64,000 nt of DNA from positions 186,001 to 250,000 of the forward strand of contig NZ_JAFEVZ010000005.1 in the NCBI RefSeq assembly GCF_022802975.1, in the 5' to 3' direction. The position numbers were made by a program, and so were the translations under genes. Below the pieces are notes generated by a model. That model searched no databases. It was not told the DNA's origin and saw nothing but the letters and a program-made list of their open reading frames with translations. Each line of letters opens with the position of its first letter. Positions within the stretch are counted from its first letter, which is position 1. This document shows, in pieces, positions 55,777 to 64,000 of this stretch. This DNA is from Flavobacterium pectinovorum (GTDB lineage Bacteria > Bacteroidota > Bacteroidia > Flavobacteriales > Flavobacteriaceae).

Positions 55777-56007
55777 TTAAGGTTTCGGATACTGCTTTTT
55801 AATATTCCGTATCAAATCTTCCAGTCCATTCAGTTTTAATTCATAGATAAGCTGTAATTGTTGTCCCAATTCTCCTTTAGGCAAACCTTTGTTATGATAC
55901 CAAACCACATAATATTCGGGTAAATCAATTAAAAAACGTCCTTCGTATTTTCCGAAAGGCATTTTGGTATGAGCTAATTTTATAAGAAGTTTTTTGTCTT
56001 GTTCCAT
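55777..56007 (-). CDS. DUF3820 family protein
   Basis: A 76-aa soluble protein. The motif MPFGKYEGRFLIDLPEYYVVWYHNKG and the tail GLEDLIRNIKKQYP define DUF3820. Its length is normal. The family has been associated with DNA-repair or nuclease-type domains in other bacteria, but the function is not established. It lies upstream of pyrG and is preceded by a hairpin after the OsmC gene. Confidence 0.85.
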   Translation of the reverse strand: MEQDKKLLIKLAHTKMPFGKYEGRFLIDLPEYYVVWYHNKGLPKGELGQQLQLIYELKLNGLEDLIRNIKKQYPKP

Positions 56008-56020
56008 TTTTTAAAAGAAA

Positions 56021-56068
56021 AAAGAAGCAAGAAAAAGAATATTGATAACATCTTTTTCTTACTTCTTT
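56021..56068 (-). terminator. Terminator after the OsmC gene
   Basis: An 18-bp stem (56021-56038 with 56051-56068, AAAGAAGCAAGAAAAAG against CTTTTTCTTACTTCTTT, one mismatch) with a 12-nt loop lies between the OsmC and DUF3820 genes on the minus strand. It is very A/T-rich, so strength is uncertain. Confidence 0.65.
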
Positions 56069-56087
56069 AAATTCTATAATTGTGTTT

Positions 56088-56489
56088 TTATTTCCAGTTG
56101 AAAGTAATTCGTTTTTCAATATCTGAGTTCAGACTCAAAAATACCGGACATGTCATGGCAGCACGTTCTAAAATTATTTTGTTTTTTTCATCAGCATTAC
56201 TTATCAGTTCAAAAACAATTTCGATAGCACCAATTCTTCGTGGCTCAGCGTTCATAACTTTAGTTACTTCAGCTGTCGAATCTACTAAATCTACATTTAA
56301 ATCACGGGCTTTAATTCCCATAATGGTAAACATACAGCTTGCTAAAGCATTTGCTACTGTGTCTGTTGGAGAAAATGCTTCTCCTTTTCCGTTATTGTCT
56401 AATGGTGCATCCGAAATGATTTCACTTCCTGACTGCACATGTATTGATTTTGTTCTTAAATCGCCTAAATAGGTTACTTTGGATGTCAT
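56088..56489 (-). CDS. OsmC/Ohr-family peroxidase
   Basis: A 133-aa thiol peroxidase-like protein. The two conserved cysteines are Cys52 (ALASCMFTI) and Cys114 (AAMTCPVFLS), with the Glu/Arg region AEPRRIGAIE near 81-90. The size fits the YhfA/OsmC branch rather than Ohr. It would reduce organic hydroperoxides. Its start overlaps the stop of the upstream LysM gene by one base (TAATG), so it is translationally coupled to it. Confidence 0.88.
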   Translation of the reverse strand: MTSKVTYLGDLRTKSIHVQSGSEIISDAPLDNNGKGEAFSPTDTVANALASCMFTIMGIKARDLNVDLVDSTAEVTKVMNAEPRRIGAIEIVFELISNADEKNKIILERAAMTCPVFLSLNSDIEKRITFNWK

Positions 56490-58576
56490 TAATTTGCTAC
56501 TTTTAAAGTTAAGTCTGAATCGTAATATAAGATGTAAACACCTTTGTTAGCGTGCCCTCCATCTTCTTTTTTATAATATTGAAATTTATTATCCACTTGT
56601 TCGGTTGTCATTAAATCTGCTGTTTCCTGATAGGTTTTTCCCTGAACCAAACGCATCATCGTATCAAAAGTTACATCAAAACCACGAGTTGCATACGTAT
56701 TTGGATTCACTTTGTTTTTCAGTTTGTATTCTTTTTCAAAAATTAACACTCCAGACTGATCGCTTTCACGTGAAACTGACGGATACATCAATTTTAATTT
56801 TACCAGATTTTCAAAATAAATTTCATCAGTATCCAAAGTACTGTTTGGTTCTAAAATCACCAATTGAATCTGACATGTTTTTTGCGCATCAATCAAAGCT
56901 TTAATCGTATATTTTACCATTGCAGTATTAGCGGTTTCCATTACCACGTAATTCATTCTGTTTGGCAGCAATAAACTTTTCAGACTGGCAACATCCAAAC
57001 CTCCCGTTTCAGTTAAGGAAGCAAAAGCAACACCTTTTTGGTTTTGTTTGATATAATTGATAACGGATTCTTTTTTCTTATCAACCACTGCCACTATATT
57101 ACCGTTTTTAGAACGCATATAATCAAAAATCGTATTTCTGACTACATCATTTGTTGGTATGGACTGATATAAATTATCAATTGGGTTAGCTGAATCTTTA
57201 GACAATGGCGAAATTACCGGTACATTATGCAAACGCAGTGTATTAGCCGTTGTTTCGGCATTAGTCTGATAAAACGGACCAATAATTGCATTAGCATCCT
57301 GCAATTTATTTTGTGTAATCAGACTCGGAATATTTGAAGTACTTTTTGTCTCCTGTGAATCATAAATCGAAACATCGATTGGCAGTTTTAAAGTCTTTGC
57401 CGAATCAATTGCCATCATTGCTCCCGAATAAAAATCAAGGGTCATATTTAAAAACTTATCTGTTTTTATACGATTAGCAAAACCTACTGTATCATTCTGC
57501 ATTTTAGCGATATTAAAAGGCAATAACAAAACCAGCTTTTTACGTTCGTTCTGTCCTCGTTTTTTACTTAATTCAACCACTTCCGGATCAGCAGAAACAG
57601 TTTCTGATTTTACTTTTTCAAGAATTTGAATTCCTCCTTTATTTTCTGCCGGTTTTTCAGTTTGTTTTTCAGTTTGTTTTTGCTCTTCTTTTACAATGAT
57701 TGGCACCGAAGCAACATATCCCGATGGAACTTTTAAAACCATTCCTTCTTTTACCCCTTCAGAAAGTGACGGATTTAATTCTGTTAATTCTTCCTGAGTA
57801 AGATGAAATATTCTTCCTAAACTGTAAAAAGTTTCTTTAGGCTTCACCTGATACTCCATATAAGTTGTCACTTTCTTTGAAGTATCTGTTTTTTTAGTCT
57901 CAGCTGGCTTTACAACATTTGGAACAGCTGCTATAACTTCTTCCTTTGGAGCAATTCCTGAAATGATCAGCCTGTAACCAATTGGCAAATTTTCGACTAT
58001 ACCAGGATTACGTCTTTCTAAATCTTCAATGGTAGTATTGTATTTTTTAGCTATTGAAAATTTAGTTTCTTTTGCTGCAACATCATGATATACATATTTT
58101 TCTTTTGCTCTTTCCTTAATAGTTTTATTAACCAAAGACGATTTTGATGCTACCCCCTTAGCAGGAATAACCAACTTTTGTCCAATCTGAACACCATCTT
58201 TTTCTAAAAAAGGATTTGCTGCTTTTAGAGCTTCATCCGAAATTCCATATTTTTTTTCGATACTGTAAAAGGTTTCTTTTGGTTGTACTTCATGGATAAT
58301 TTCTTTAGTATTTCCATTTTTTTTAGCTAAAGTTTCATCTTTTTTAGCAGTTGTCTTTCCACTGTTATTAGGAATTAACAAAACTGTATTCGGTTTCAAA
58401 GAAGTTCTTGCATCCGGATTCAACTGGTAAATATCATAAGGTGTAACCTTAAATTTTTGAGCAATCTGATTAATCGTTTCACCGTTTGAAACAGTGTATT
58501 TAACCACTTTTTCCTGAGAGAAAGCAGCACATGTAATAAAAAAAGCAATAGAAAACAGGGTGAAAAAATATTTCAT
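56489..58576 (-). CDS. LysM protein with a periplasmic-binding-protein-like domain
   Basis: A 695-aa exported protein from the ATG at 58576; an upstream TTG in frame is rejected because the signal peptide (MKYFFTLFSIAFFITC...) starts at the ATG. Four LysM modules follow (about 27-65, 88-130, 160-205 and 235-280, each with the xVxxxETxxxIAxKYxxxxxxLxxxNP pattern). A Lys/Glu-rich linker leads to a type I periplasmic-binding fold (about 345-690, LVLLLPFNIAKMQND... YDSQETKST... IIGPFYQTNAE). The combination suggests a peptidoglycan-attached sensor or regulator, as for LpoA-type proteins; this is inference. It follows a second LysM gene. Confidence 0.85.
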   Translation of the reverse strand: MKYFFTLFSIAFFITCAAFSQEKVVKYTVSNGETINQIAQKFKVTPYDIYQLNPDARTSLKPNTVLLIPNNSGKTTAKKDETLAKKNGNTKEIIHEVQPKETFYSIEKKYGISDEALKAANPFLEKDGVQIGQKLVIPAKGVASKSSLVNKTIKERAKEKYVYHDVAAKETKFSIAKKYNTTIEDLERRNPGIVENLPIGYRLIISGIAPKEEVIAAVPNVVKPAETKKTDTSKKVTTYMEYQVKPKETFYSLGRIFHLTQEELTELNPSLSEGVKEGMVLKVPSGYVASVPIIVKEEQKQTEKQTEKPAENKGGIQILEKVKSETVSADPEVVELSKKRGQNERKKLVLLLPFNIAKMQNDTVGFANRIKTDKFLNMTLDFYSGAMMAIDSAKTLKLPIDVSIYDSQETKSTSNIPSLITQNKLQDANAIIGPFYQTNAETTANTLRLHNVPVISPLSKDSANPIDNLYQSIPTNDVVRNTIFDYMRSKNGNIVAVVDKKKESVINYIKQNQKGVAFASLTETGGLDVASLKSLLLPNRMNYVVMETANTAMVKYTIKALIDAQKTCQIQLVILEPNSTLDTDEIYFENLVKLKLMYPSVSRESDQSGVLIFEKEYKLKNKVNPNTYATRGFDVTFDTMMRLVQGKTYQETADLMTTEQVDNKFQYYKKEDGGHANKGVYILYYDSDLTLKVAN

Positions 58577-58672
58577 AATAGATATTAAAAACAATTATTC
58601 TTTTAATGCGAACAAGATACTAATTTATGTTCAAAACAAAAATCAGTCCGAAAGTTAATTCTTTACTAATTA

Positions 58673-60577
58673 TTACCTGAGATCAATTTCTGCCTTAGCA
58701 ATAATGATGTTTTTATATAACTCATCTTCTTCCTTTTTCTTGCATTGATACAAAACTTCTTCCATATTATTGTACTTATCTGAATAAACATAATAAGACA
58801 AACTGTTGATATTAAAAAAGAAACTGGCATTAAAATCGCCTGAATCAATGAGTTTCATAATCAATTGGTCTCTTGGAGCAGCATCTGTAAATGTACCTAA
58901 AACCAAATAATATCCGTTTGAAACTTCTTTAAGATTGTCAAAAACTTCGATTTTTATATTTTTTTCGTTTTTAAAAGGATTCTCCTTAAGTTCCTGTTTC
59001 ATTTCTTCTAACGAAACTGTTTTTAAATTTTCTGCAGAAACTGATTTTTTGACAGCCTCGTCCTGATATTTTTTCAACTTTATCAAAGCCAGTTTGTCAT
59101 CAAATTTTCTGGCTTCCATGCTATAATAAGAAGCTTTACTGATATGACGTTTTACTTCAATTTTTTTCTGAACATCCAGCGAGTCAATTTTCGCAATTAA
59201 AAGCTGATTTTGCGCATCGCTCTGCTCCTGATTAATTTTGTAACGCTTGATTTCTTCTAAAGAAAGTCTTTGCTGTATTGATGTTGCAGTATTCGCTTTT
59301 TCACTTTCGCGGATTTTTTTCTTATACTCCTGATTTTCCTCAACAGCAATCTTTTCAACTTTATTCATTAAACCAGCGTATGCTTTACGGTTTTCAGCCA
59401 GTTCTTTTTTTAACTGAAATGATAATTCATTTGTTTTTCCGATGCTTTCATAAGATTGTTTTTCTAATCGTCTTGATTCGTCAACATTCAAGACATCCAT
59501 TCTTTTTAATTCGACCAAATCATTATTCATCGTATTGACCAATGAATCTAATTTTGCCATTAAAATATCCTGCACATTTTTATTGGCTTCTAAAACCAGT
59601 CGCAGTTTTTCAACCGAATTTTCTTTAGAACCGTTCAAATCATTCAGGTTCATTTTTAAATCATTTATTTTTATGATTTTCTGATTCATTTCTTTCTGAA
59701 CAACCAATCTGTCTTTTAAATCATCAATTTCAACAGTCTTGGCTTTTCCTTTTTCAACCACAACTTGCTTTTCTGCCAAAGCCAGCATCAATTCTTCGCT
59801 TTCGTTAGCCGGTTTAATTTCAGTTGTATTGATGGCTAATTTGTTCCCAACAACTAATCCGTTTATGATTTCAGGGTTTTGAGATTCCAACTGATCGATT
59901 GAAATACCGTATTTTTTGGCAATCGCAAATTTAGTTTCTTTGGCTTCAACCACATGAAAAATTGTTTCCTGATTAATTACACGAACTCTTCCATCCAACG
60001 TTTTTCTTTTGTTTGGAATTGTGATTGTCTGACCAATCTGCAATCCGTTTTGAAGTAAATCTTTATTCAGATTTTCCAAATCCTGAACCGAAACATTATA
60101 TTGTCTGGCAATACTAAACAACGATTCTTTAGCTACAACCTGATGCGCAACTTTAGAAGAAGTATTAATTTCAGTTTTTGAAAAATTTGAAATATTTTTC
60201 GGAATTACTATTTCCTGACCAATCTGAAGTCCGTTAACAAGAATTGGATTTGCATTTTGAAGTACTTCAACAGAAACACCATATTGTTTTGACAAGCCAA
60301 AAAGGGTTTCTTTTGCACCAACAACGTGAGTAGTTTGCTGGTTTGAATTTTGTTTTTCTGTGGAATGAACCGGAATCTTAATGATTTGATTGTCTTTGAT
60401 TCCAATTTGAGACTCGGGGTTGAGTTTGTAAATTTCGTCAACAGAAACCTTATACTTTTGGGCAATGAAATAAGCGGTTTCTCCTTTTTGAATTTTGTGT
60501 TCAATAATTGAATCTTGCGCTGTTATTTTGTTAAAAGACAAAACAAACACAAGAGAAATCGTTAAAAGTTCTCTCAT
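58673..60577 (-). CDS. LysM protein with coiled coil and SPOR-like C-terminus
   Basis: A 634-aa exported protein: signal peptide about 1-20, four LysM modules (about 26-68, 80-125, 140-185 and 205-250), then a long charged coiled-coil region (about 270-540) and a C-terminal alpha/beta domain (about 545-634; YYLVLGTFTDAAPRDQLIMKL) that resembles the SPOR fold, a glycan-binding module of the division site. It probably binds peptidoglycan at two ends. The gene is separated from guaA by a terminator and lies upstream of the second LysM gene with a 96-bp gap. Confidence 0.82.
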   Translation of the reverse strand: MRELLTISLVFVLSFNKITAQDSIIEHKIQKGETAYFIAQKYKVSVDEIYKLNPESQIGIKDNQIIKIPVHSTEKQNSNQQTTHVVGAKETLFGLSKQYGVSVEVLQNANPILVNGLQIGQEIVIPKNISNFSKTEINTSSKVAHQVVAKESLFSIARQYNVSVQDLENLNKDLLQNGLQIGQTITIPNKRKTLDGRVRVINQETIFHVVEAKETKFAIAKKYGISIDQLESQNPEIINGLVVGNKLAINTTEIKPANESEELMLALAEKQVVVEKGKAKTVEIDDLKDRLVVQKEMNQKIIKINDLKMNLNDLNGSKENSVEKLRLVLEANKNVQDILMAKLDSLVNTMNNDLVELKRMDVLNVDESRRLEKQSYESIGKTNELSFQLKKELAENRKAYAGLMNKVEKIAVEENQEYKKKIRESEKANTATSIQQRLSLEEIKRYKINQEQSDAQNQLLIAKIDSLDVQKKIEVKRHISKASYYSMEARKFDDKLALIKLKKYQDEAVKKSVSAENLKTVSLEEMKQELKENPFKNEKNIKIEVFDNLKEVSNGYYLVLGTFTDAAPRDQLIMKLIDSGDFNASFFFNINSLSYYVYSDKYNNMEEVLYQCKKKEEDELYKNIIIAKAEIDLR

Positions 60578-60595
60578 AAATAGTAGGTTTAAAAA

Positions 60596-60625
60596 ATTAA
60601 GGCGTTACAAATGTAACGCCTTAAT
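60596..60625 (-). terminator. Terminator of guaA
   Basis: A perfect 13-bp stem (60596-60608 with 60613-60625, AAGGCGTTAC/GTAACGCCTT) with a 4-nt loop, followed on the minus strand by six T residues. It lies 14 bp after the guaA stop codon. Confidence 0.9.
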
Positions 60626-60638
60626 TTGAAATATATTA

Positions 60639-62168
60639 CTATTCCCACTCAATTGTTGCAGGTGGTTTTGAACTAATATCATAAACTACACGATTCACAC
60701 CTTTTACCTTATTAATGATATCATTTGAAACTTTCATCAAGAATTCATAAGGCAAATGAACCCAGTCAGCAGTCATACCATCTGTTGATTCTACCGCTCT
60801 AAGCGCCACTACTTTTTCGTAAGTACGCTCATCACCCATAACCCCAACAGAATTTACAGGAAGTAAAATTGCTCCTGCCTGCCAAACTTTATCATATAAT
60901 CCCCAGGATTTTAATCCGTCAATAAAAACAGCATCTACATCTTGTAAAATCTGAACTTTCTCCGGAGTAATATCTCCTAAAATTCTGATTGACAATCCAG
61001 GCCCCGGAAAAGGATGTCTTCCTAATAATTCAGGATCAATTCCTAAAGTAGCACCTACTCTGCGAACTTCGTCTTTAAACAACATTCGAAGTGGTTCTAC
61101 AATTTTTAATTTCATATAATCCGGTAATCCGCCAACGTTGTGGTGTGATTTAATCGTAGCCGATGGTCCTTTTACAGAAACCGACTCGATTACGTCTGGG
61201 TAAATTGTTCCCTGAGCCAGCCATTTTACATCTTCTAATAAGTGTGATTCATCATCAAAAACTTCGATAAATACACGTCCAATTGTTTTACGTTTGGTCT
61301 CAGGATCACTGATTCCGGCTAATTCTCCAAGAAAACGGTCTCCGGCATCAACACCTTTTACGTTTAATCCCATACCTTTGTATTGATCTAATACGCTCTG
61401 AAATTCGTTTTTACGAAGTAAACCGTTGTTTACAAAAATACAGTATAAGTTTTTCCCGATTGCTTTGTTTAATAAAACGGCTGCTACCGTAGAATCAACT
61501 CCTCCGGAAAGTCCTAAAACAACTTTATCGTTTCCTAATTTTTCTTTTAACTCTGCCACCATTTCTTCTACAAAAGCATTTGGTGTAAAGTTTTGAGGAA
61601 CTTCGGCAATTTTTACCAAAAAGTTTTCCAGCATTTTTGATCCGTCTGTAGAATGAAAAACTTCAGGGTGATACTGAATAGCATAAGTAGTTTCGCCTTC
61701 AATTTTATAAGCTGCAAATTCTACATCGTGTGTACTTGCTAATTTTAAAGCATTTGTTGGAAGCGCTTTGATACTATCGCTATGACTCATCCAAACCTGG
61801 CTGTTTTCTGAAACTCCATCAAAGAAAACTTCGTTCTCCTTAATATAGGATAAATTTGCTCTACCGTATTCTCTGGTGTTTGAAGCTGCTACTTCGCCAC
61901 CGCTAAAGTGAGCTAAGTATTGTGCTCCGTAACAAACTGCCAGCATGGGAAGTTTGCCTCTAATTTGAGATAAATCAGGATGTGGAGCATCTTCTGCACG
62001 AACAGAAAAAGGGCTTCCTCCTAAAATTACGGCTTTATACGATGATAAATCACTAGGAAAGTGATTGTAAGGAAAAATTTCGCAGAATATATTTAATTCG
62101 CGAACTCTACGCGCAATAAGCTGAGTATATTGCGATCCGAAATCTAAAATAAGTACGTTGTGTTGCAT
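60639..62168 (-). CDS. guaA: GMP synthase (glutamine-hydrolysing)
   Basis: A 509-aa enzyme that aminates XMP to GMP. The glutaminase domain (1-190) has Cys79 in LAVCYGAQ and His167/Glu169 in YHPEV. The ATP-pyrophosphatase domain has the PP-loop SGGVDS at 221-226. The C-terminal dimerisation domain ends with [11 protein letters not shown], as expected. The ATG at 62168 is the likely start; the reading frame begins two codons earlier with TTG. An exact -7 box lies only 3 bp before the ATG, suggesting a very short or leaderless mRNA. Confidence 0.95.
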   Translation of the reverse strand: MQHNVLILDFGSQYTQLIARRVRELNIFCEIFPYNHFPSDLSSYKAVILGGSPFSVRAEDAPHPDLSQIRGKLPMLAVCYGAQYLAHFSGGEVAASNTREYGRANLSYIKENEVFFDGVSENSQVWMSHSDSIKALPTNALKLASTHDVEFAAYKIEGETTYAIQYHPEVFHSTDGSKMLENFLVKIAEVPQNFTPNAFVEEMVAELKEKLGNDKVVLGLSGGVDSTVAAVLLNKAIGKNLYCIFVNNGLLRKNEFQSVLDQYKGMGLNVKGVDAGDRFLGELAGISDPETKRKTIGRVFIEVFDDESHLLEDVKWLAQGTIYPDVIESVSVKGPSATIKSHHNVGGLPDYMKLKIVEPLRMLFKDEVRRVGATLGIDPELLGRHPFPGPGLSIRILGDITPEKVQILQDVDAVFIDGLKSWGLYDKVWQAGAILLPVNSVGVMGDERTYEKVVALRAVESTDGMTADWVHLPYEFLMKVSNDIINKVKGVNRVVYDISSKPPATIEWE

Positions 62169-62171
62169 GCG

Positions 62172-62179
62172 CAAAAATA
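62172..62179 (-). promoter_or_regulatory. -7 box directly adjacent to guaA
   Basis: An exact TATTTTTG box on the minus strand ends 3 bp before the guaA ATG. A TTC lies 18 bp upstream. The close spacing implies a leaderless transcript if the box is used. It could be a chance match in AT-rich DNA. Confidence 0.45.
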
Positions 62180-62344
62180 CTTTTTATATTCGAAAATGAA
62201 AAATGGAATTTTGATTTTTTTTGCAATGTATATTTCTTAACTTTTAAGACACTACTATTTAAACATAAGCATAACTGAATAGCTTAATTTTGTATTTATT
62301 TAAACTTGTTTATATACTAAAATTATAAAAAAGCAAAAACAAGC

Positions 62345-63097
62345 TTATTTGGAAGCTTTTTTAGGAGCTTTTTTAAGAAGTTTACTATCTTTTACAATGA
62401 TAAATTTTGCTTTAAACCCTGTATCTAAATTATCCCAAGTATCAGATAAAATATGATTACCCTCAGCATCAAAAATTTCAAACCCTCCTGTATTCCCTCC
62501 TAAGGAACCAATATTAAGTGCTTCAATTGCTAAAGTATTAAATCCTTCATTAAATATTATTTTAAATTTTTGATATCCGGAATCCAATAACATCCTTTCT
62601 ACAAGAACATCATCATTAAAAATTGCTTTTATTAAATCACCATCAATTGCTCCAGCATCTCGACATTTTATAATAAAATAAGCTGAACTTGTATAAATAT
62701 TACCAAATTCAAGGTTTTTTCTAACTAACTGTCCTCTACCCTCTTTTAACCCTGCATCTTTTACAGCTTTATCCAAATCTTTCTCCATTTTACCAACGTA
62801 GCGATCCCCCGGATTAGCAAAATCGTTCTCAGTAGACATCGAAAACTTACTTTTTTCCTCGCCAATCTGAAACTTAGATTTTGGAGCTATCATAGGATTA
62901 TCGAAAACGTTAGGTGTTTTAATACTGGGAATATCTGTATTTTCTGTCTGCGGATTTTTAATTTCAGGAGCCGGTATTTTTTTAGTTTTAGCATCGAGCT
63001 TTGGAGCTGGGATAGGTTTAAAACCCGAGTTGAATTCTACCTGCGCAGATGCAGTCAGAACAATAAAAAACAATATGAAAAATAAAATATGCTTCAT
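62345..63097 (-). CDS. Exported protein of unknown function
   Basis: A 250-aa protein with a signal peptide (about 1-18, ending TASAQ). A Pro/Lys/Ile-rich linker (about 25-80, IPAPKLDAKTKKIPAPEIK type) precedes a C-terminal beta-rich domain of about 150 residues, with NEGFNTLAIEALNIGSLGGNTGGFEI resembling a jelly-roll or lectin-like strand pattern. The end is Lys-rich. I recognise similar secreted proteins in flavobacteria but no named family. The promoter box at 63157 supports the start. There is no T9SS tail. Confidence 0.7.
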   Translation of the reverse strand: MKHILFFILFFIVLTASAQVEFNSGFKPIPAPKLDAKTKKIPAPEIKNPQTENTDIPSIKTPNVFDNPMIAPKSKFQIGEEKSKFSMSTENDFANPGDRYVGKMEKDLDKAVKDAGLKEGRGQLVRKNLEFGNIYTSSAYFIIKCRDAGAIDGDLIKAIFNDDVLVERMLLDSGYQKFKIIFNEGFNTLAIEALNIGSLGGNTGGFEIFDAEGNHILSDTWDNLDTGFKAKFIIVKDSKLLKKAPKKASK

Positions 63098-63156
63098 TGA
63101 AAAAGTATTATCGAATCGGCTTTTAAAATTTTATAAAATCAAACAATATAGCTTCG

Positions 63157-63164
63157 CAAAAATA
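63157..63164 (-). promoter_or_regulatory. -7 box for the exported-protein gene
   Basis: An exact TATTTTTG box on the minus strand lies about 60 bp before the ATG at 63097. No TTG at the proper spacing is seen. Confidence 0.5.
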
Positions 63165-63280
63165 GCATAATTTAATTAGTAGCTGCGACTTTATGAGTTT
63201 TATAACAATATATTAGGCTAATTTTTAGAATCAAAAAACCTGCCAAAAAAGTTTTTCATCACACACAACTGCTTATTATG

Positions 63281-63377
63281 AAGCGCATGAGGGATTGAAG
63301 CGGTATCCTTTTATGAAGTGAAACGGAATAAAAGATTTAGCGAAAAGCCCGACCCGCTTTTTCTGCGGGACATGCCC
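63281..63377 (+). ncRNA. Structured RNA-like element, copy 2
   Basis: Motif A GGATTGAAGCGGTATCC (63292-63308) is followed by a hairpin (CTTTTAT 63308-63314 with ATAAAAG 63328-63334), then motif B GATTTAGCGAAAAGCCC (63334-63350) and a GC-rich hairpin (CCCGC 63353-63357 with GCGGG 63365-63369). An outer GCATG/CATGC pair (63285-63289 with 63371-63375) can close the structure. The same order (A, hairpin, B) occurs at 35551. I recall this as a common Flavobacterium intergenic motif, possibly Rfam Flavo-1. The plus strand is assumed. Confidence 0.65.
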
Positions 63378-63535
63378 AAATCATTCAAAATTATAACAAA
63401 AAGAAGTTATTTCTTGATAAAGGATTGGTGTTGAATTAATGCTATTGTAATTCTATTTTTTTAAATTGCAAGCCATTAATCTAACTGCAAAATGCTTTTG
63501 AATTAATTTAAAGTATTTTGAAAAATTATAAAAAA

Positions 63536-63922
63536 ATGAAAAGAGAAAACATCTTAACAGGATCACCGTGGGAAGACAAAATGGGATATTGTCGTGCCGT
63601 AAGAATTGGCAATATTATTGAAGTTTCGGGCACTGTAGCTATTGTTGACGGCGAAAAAGTGAAAGCTGACGATGCTTACGCACAAACTTATAATATTCTG
63701 GAACGCATTGAAAAAGTATTAGAAGATTTGAATGTTGGAATGAAAGATGTGATCAGAACCCGAATTTTTACTACCAATATTGCTACGTTTGAAGAAGTTG
63801 CAAGAGCACACGCCGCTTTTTTTAAAGATGTAAAGCCTACAACCGGTTTTTATGAAATCAGCAAACTGGTTGCACCTGAGTATCTGGTTGAAATTGAATT
63901 TACAGCTGTGGTACAGGAATAA
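63536..63922 (+). CDS. RidA (YjgF) family protein
   Basis: A 128-aa trimeric-fold protein of the Rid family, related to enzymes that hydrolyse reactive imines such as 2-aminoacrylate. The pattern RAVRIGNIIEVSGTVA, AYAQTYNILERIEKVLEDLN and VIRTRIFTTNIATFEEVARAH is typical. The end reads LVAPEYLVEIEFTAVV: the Arg that RidA proper uses in its active site (in the AR-x-x-V region) is not present, so this belongs to another Rid subgroup and imine hydrolysis is uncertain. The ATG at 63536 is preferred over an upstream TTG. Confidence 0.88.
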   Translation: MKRENILTGSPWEDKMGYCRAVRIGNIIEVSGTVAIVDGEKVKADDAYAQTYNILERIEKVLEDLNVGMKDVIRTRIFTTNIATFEEVARAHAAFFKDVKPTTGFYEISKLVAPEYLVEIEFTAVVQE

Positions 63923-64000
63923 TTTTTTTGCCACGAATTTTACTGAAATTATCCGAATCGAAAATTTCACAATCAGGAATTTTTAAAATTGGTTTTAATT

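Larger units (their letters stand above)
63098..63535. other. Divergent intergenic region with RNA-like element
   Basis: This 438-bp gap lies between the exported protein (minus) and the RidA gene (plus). It holds a minus-strand -7 box (63157-63164) and the structured RNA-like element at 63281-63377. The last 150 bp is AT-rich with no exact promoter box on the plus strand, and no ORF is supported. Confidence 0.5.

Overview
This is an AT-rich bacterial chromosome segment from a member of the Bacteroidota, almost certainly a Flavobacterium or close relative. The evidence is a type IX secretion (T9SS) C-terminal domain on a secreted pectate lyase, several exact Bacteroidota-type -7 boxes (TAnnTTTG), few recognisable Shine-Dalgarno sites, several TTG starts, and many Flavobacterium-type families (DUF6146, DUF6787, TIGR02757, DUF4834, BatA-domain protein, YaiO, DUF4838). 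I see no rRNA, tRNA, CRISPR array, prophage or complete insertion sequence. Most of the window is core genome. The unusual material sits in the intergenic DNA and in a few small accessory insertions.

Layout. 1-5.3 kb: the end of an unknown gene, two small envelope proteins, an orphan T9SS-exported pectate lyase, a lipoprotein serine protease and a small membrane protein. 5.4-8.6 kb: LolD-like ATPase, a multi-pass membrane protein and a TIGR02757 protein in one tight operon. 9-15 kb: a probable surface-glycan module consisting of an LTA-synthase-like sulfatase-fold enzyme with a C-terminal TPR, a YaiO outer-membrane barrel whose N-terminal TPR resembles that tail, and a DUF4838 protein. 15-28.6 kb: housekeeping genes including a DEAD-box helicase with DEFD in motif II, a lactonase, a BatA-domain protein, a dihydroorotase homologue without its metal-binding histidines, hydrolases, an FMN reductase, a transglutaminase and PncB. 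28.8-34.6 kb: parE and parC, separated by a 40-aa membrane ORF and a DUF1016/YhcG nuclease. 35-42.4 kb: Bcp, Nth (without its Fe-S cysteines), a TPR protein, an ECF sigma factor with a 47-aa companion, and UvrA. 43-49.4 kb: a cell-surface cluster (flippase, glycosyltransferase, YfhO, DUF4834) containing a 55-aa ORF plus nucleotidyltransferase pair with its own promoter. 49.5-63.9 kb: outer-membrane transporter-like protein, GNAT-like protein, YidC, PyrG, DUF3820, OsmC, two LysM proteins, GuaA, a secreted unknown protein and a RidA-family protein.

The most interesting content is non-coding. A 118-119 bp hairpin repeat occurs at 8739 and 34691; the second copy lies inside a 180-bp element with terminal inverted repeats and a 6-bp target duplication. 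A second ~115 bp repeat family occurs at 27180 and 39234 (92 of 99 core positions identical). Single-copy inverted-repeat elements lie at 17894, 20082 and 34879. Degenerate oligomer arrays sit at gene ends. Two elements at 35551 and 63281 share the same order of conserved motifs around a hairpin and look like members of one structured RNA family.

I found no defence island or biosynthetic gene cluster. The best candidates for something undescribed are the RNA-like family, the small non-autonomous mobile elements, the sulfatase/YaiO pair with a shared TPR module, and the 55-aa ORF plus nucleotidyltransferase pair. All calls come from reading the sequence by eye; no database search was run.
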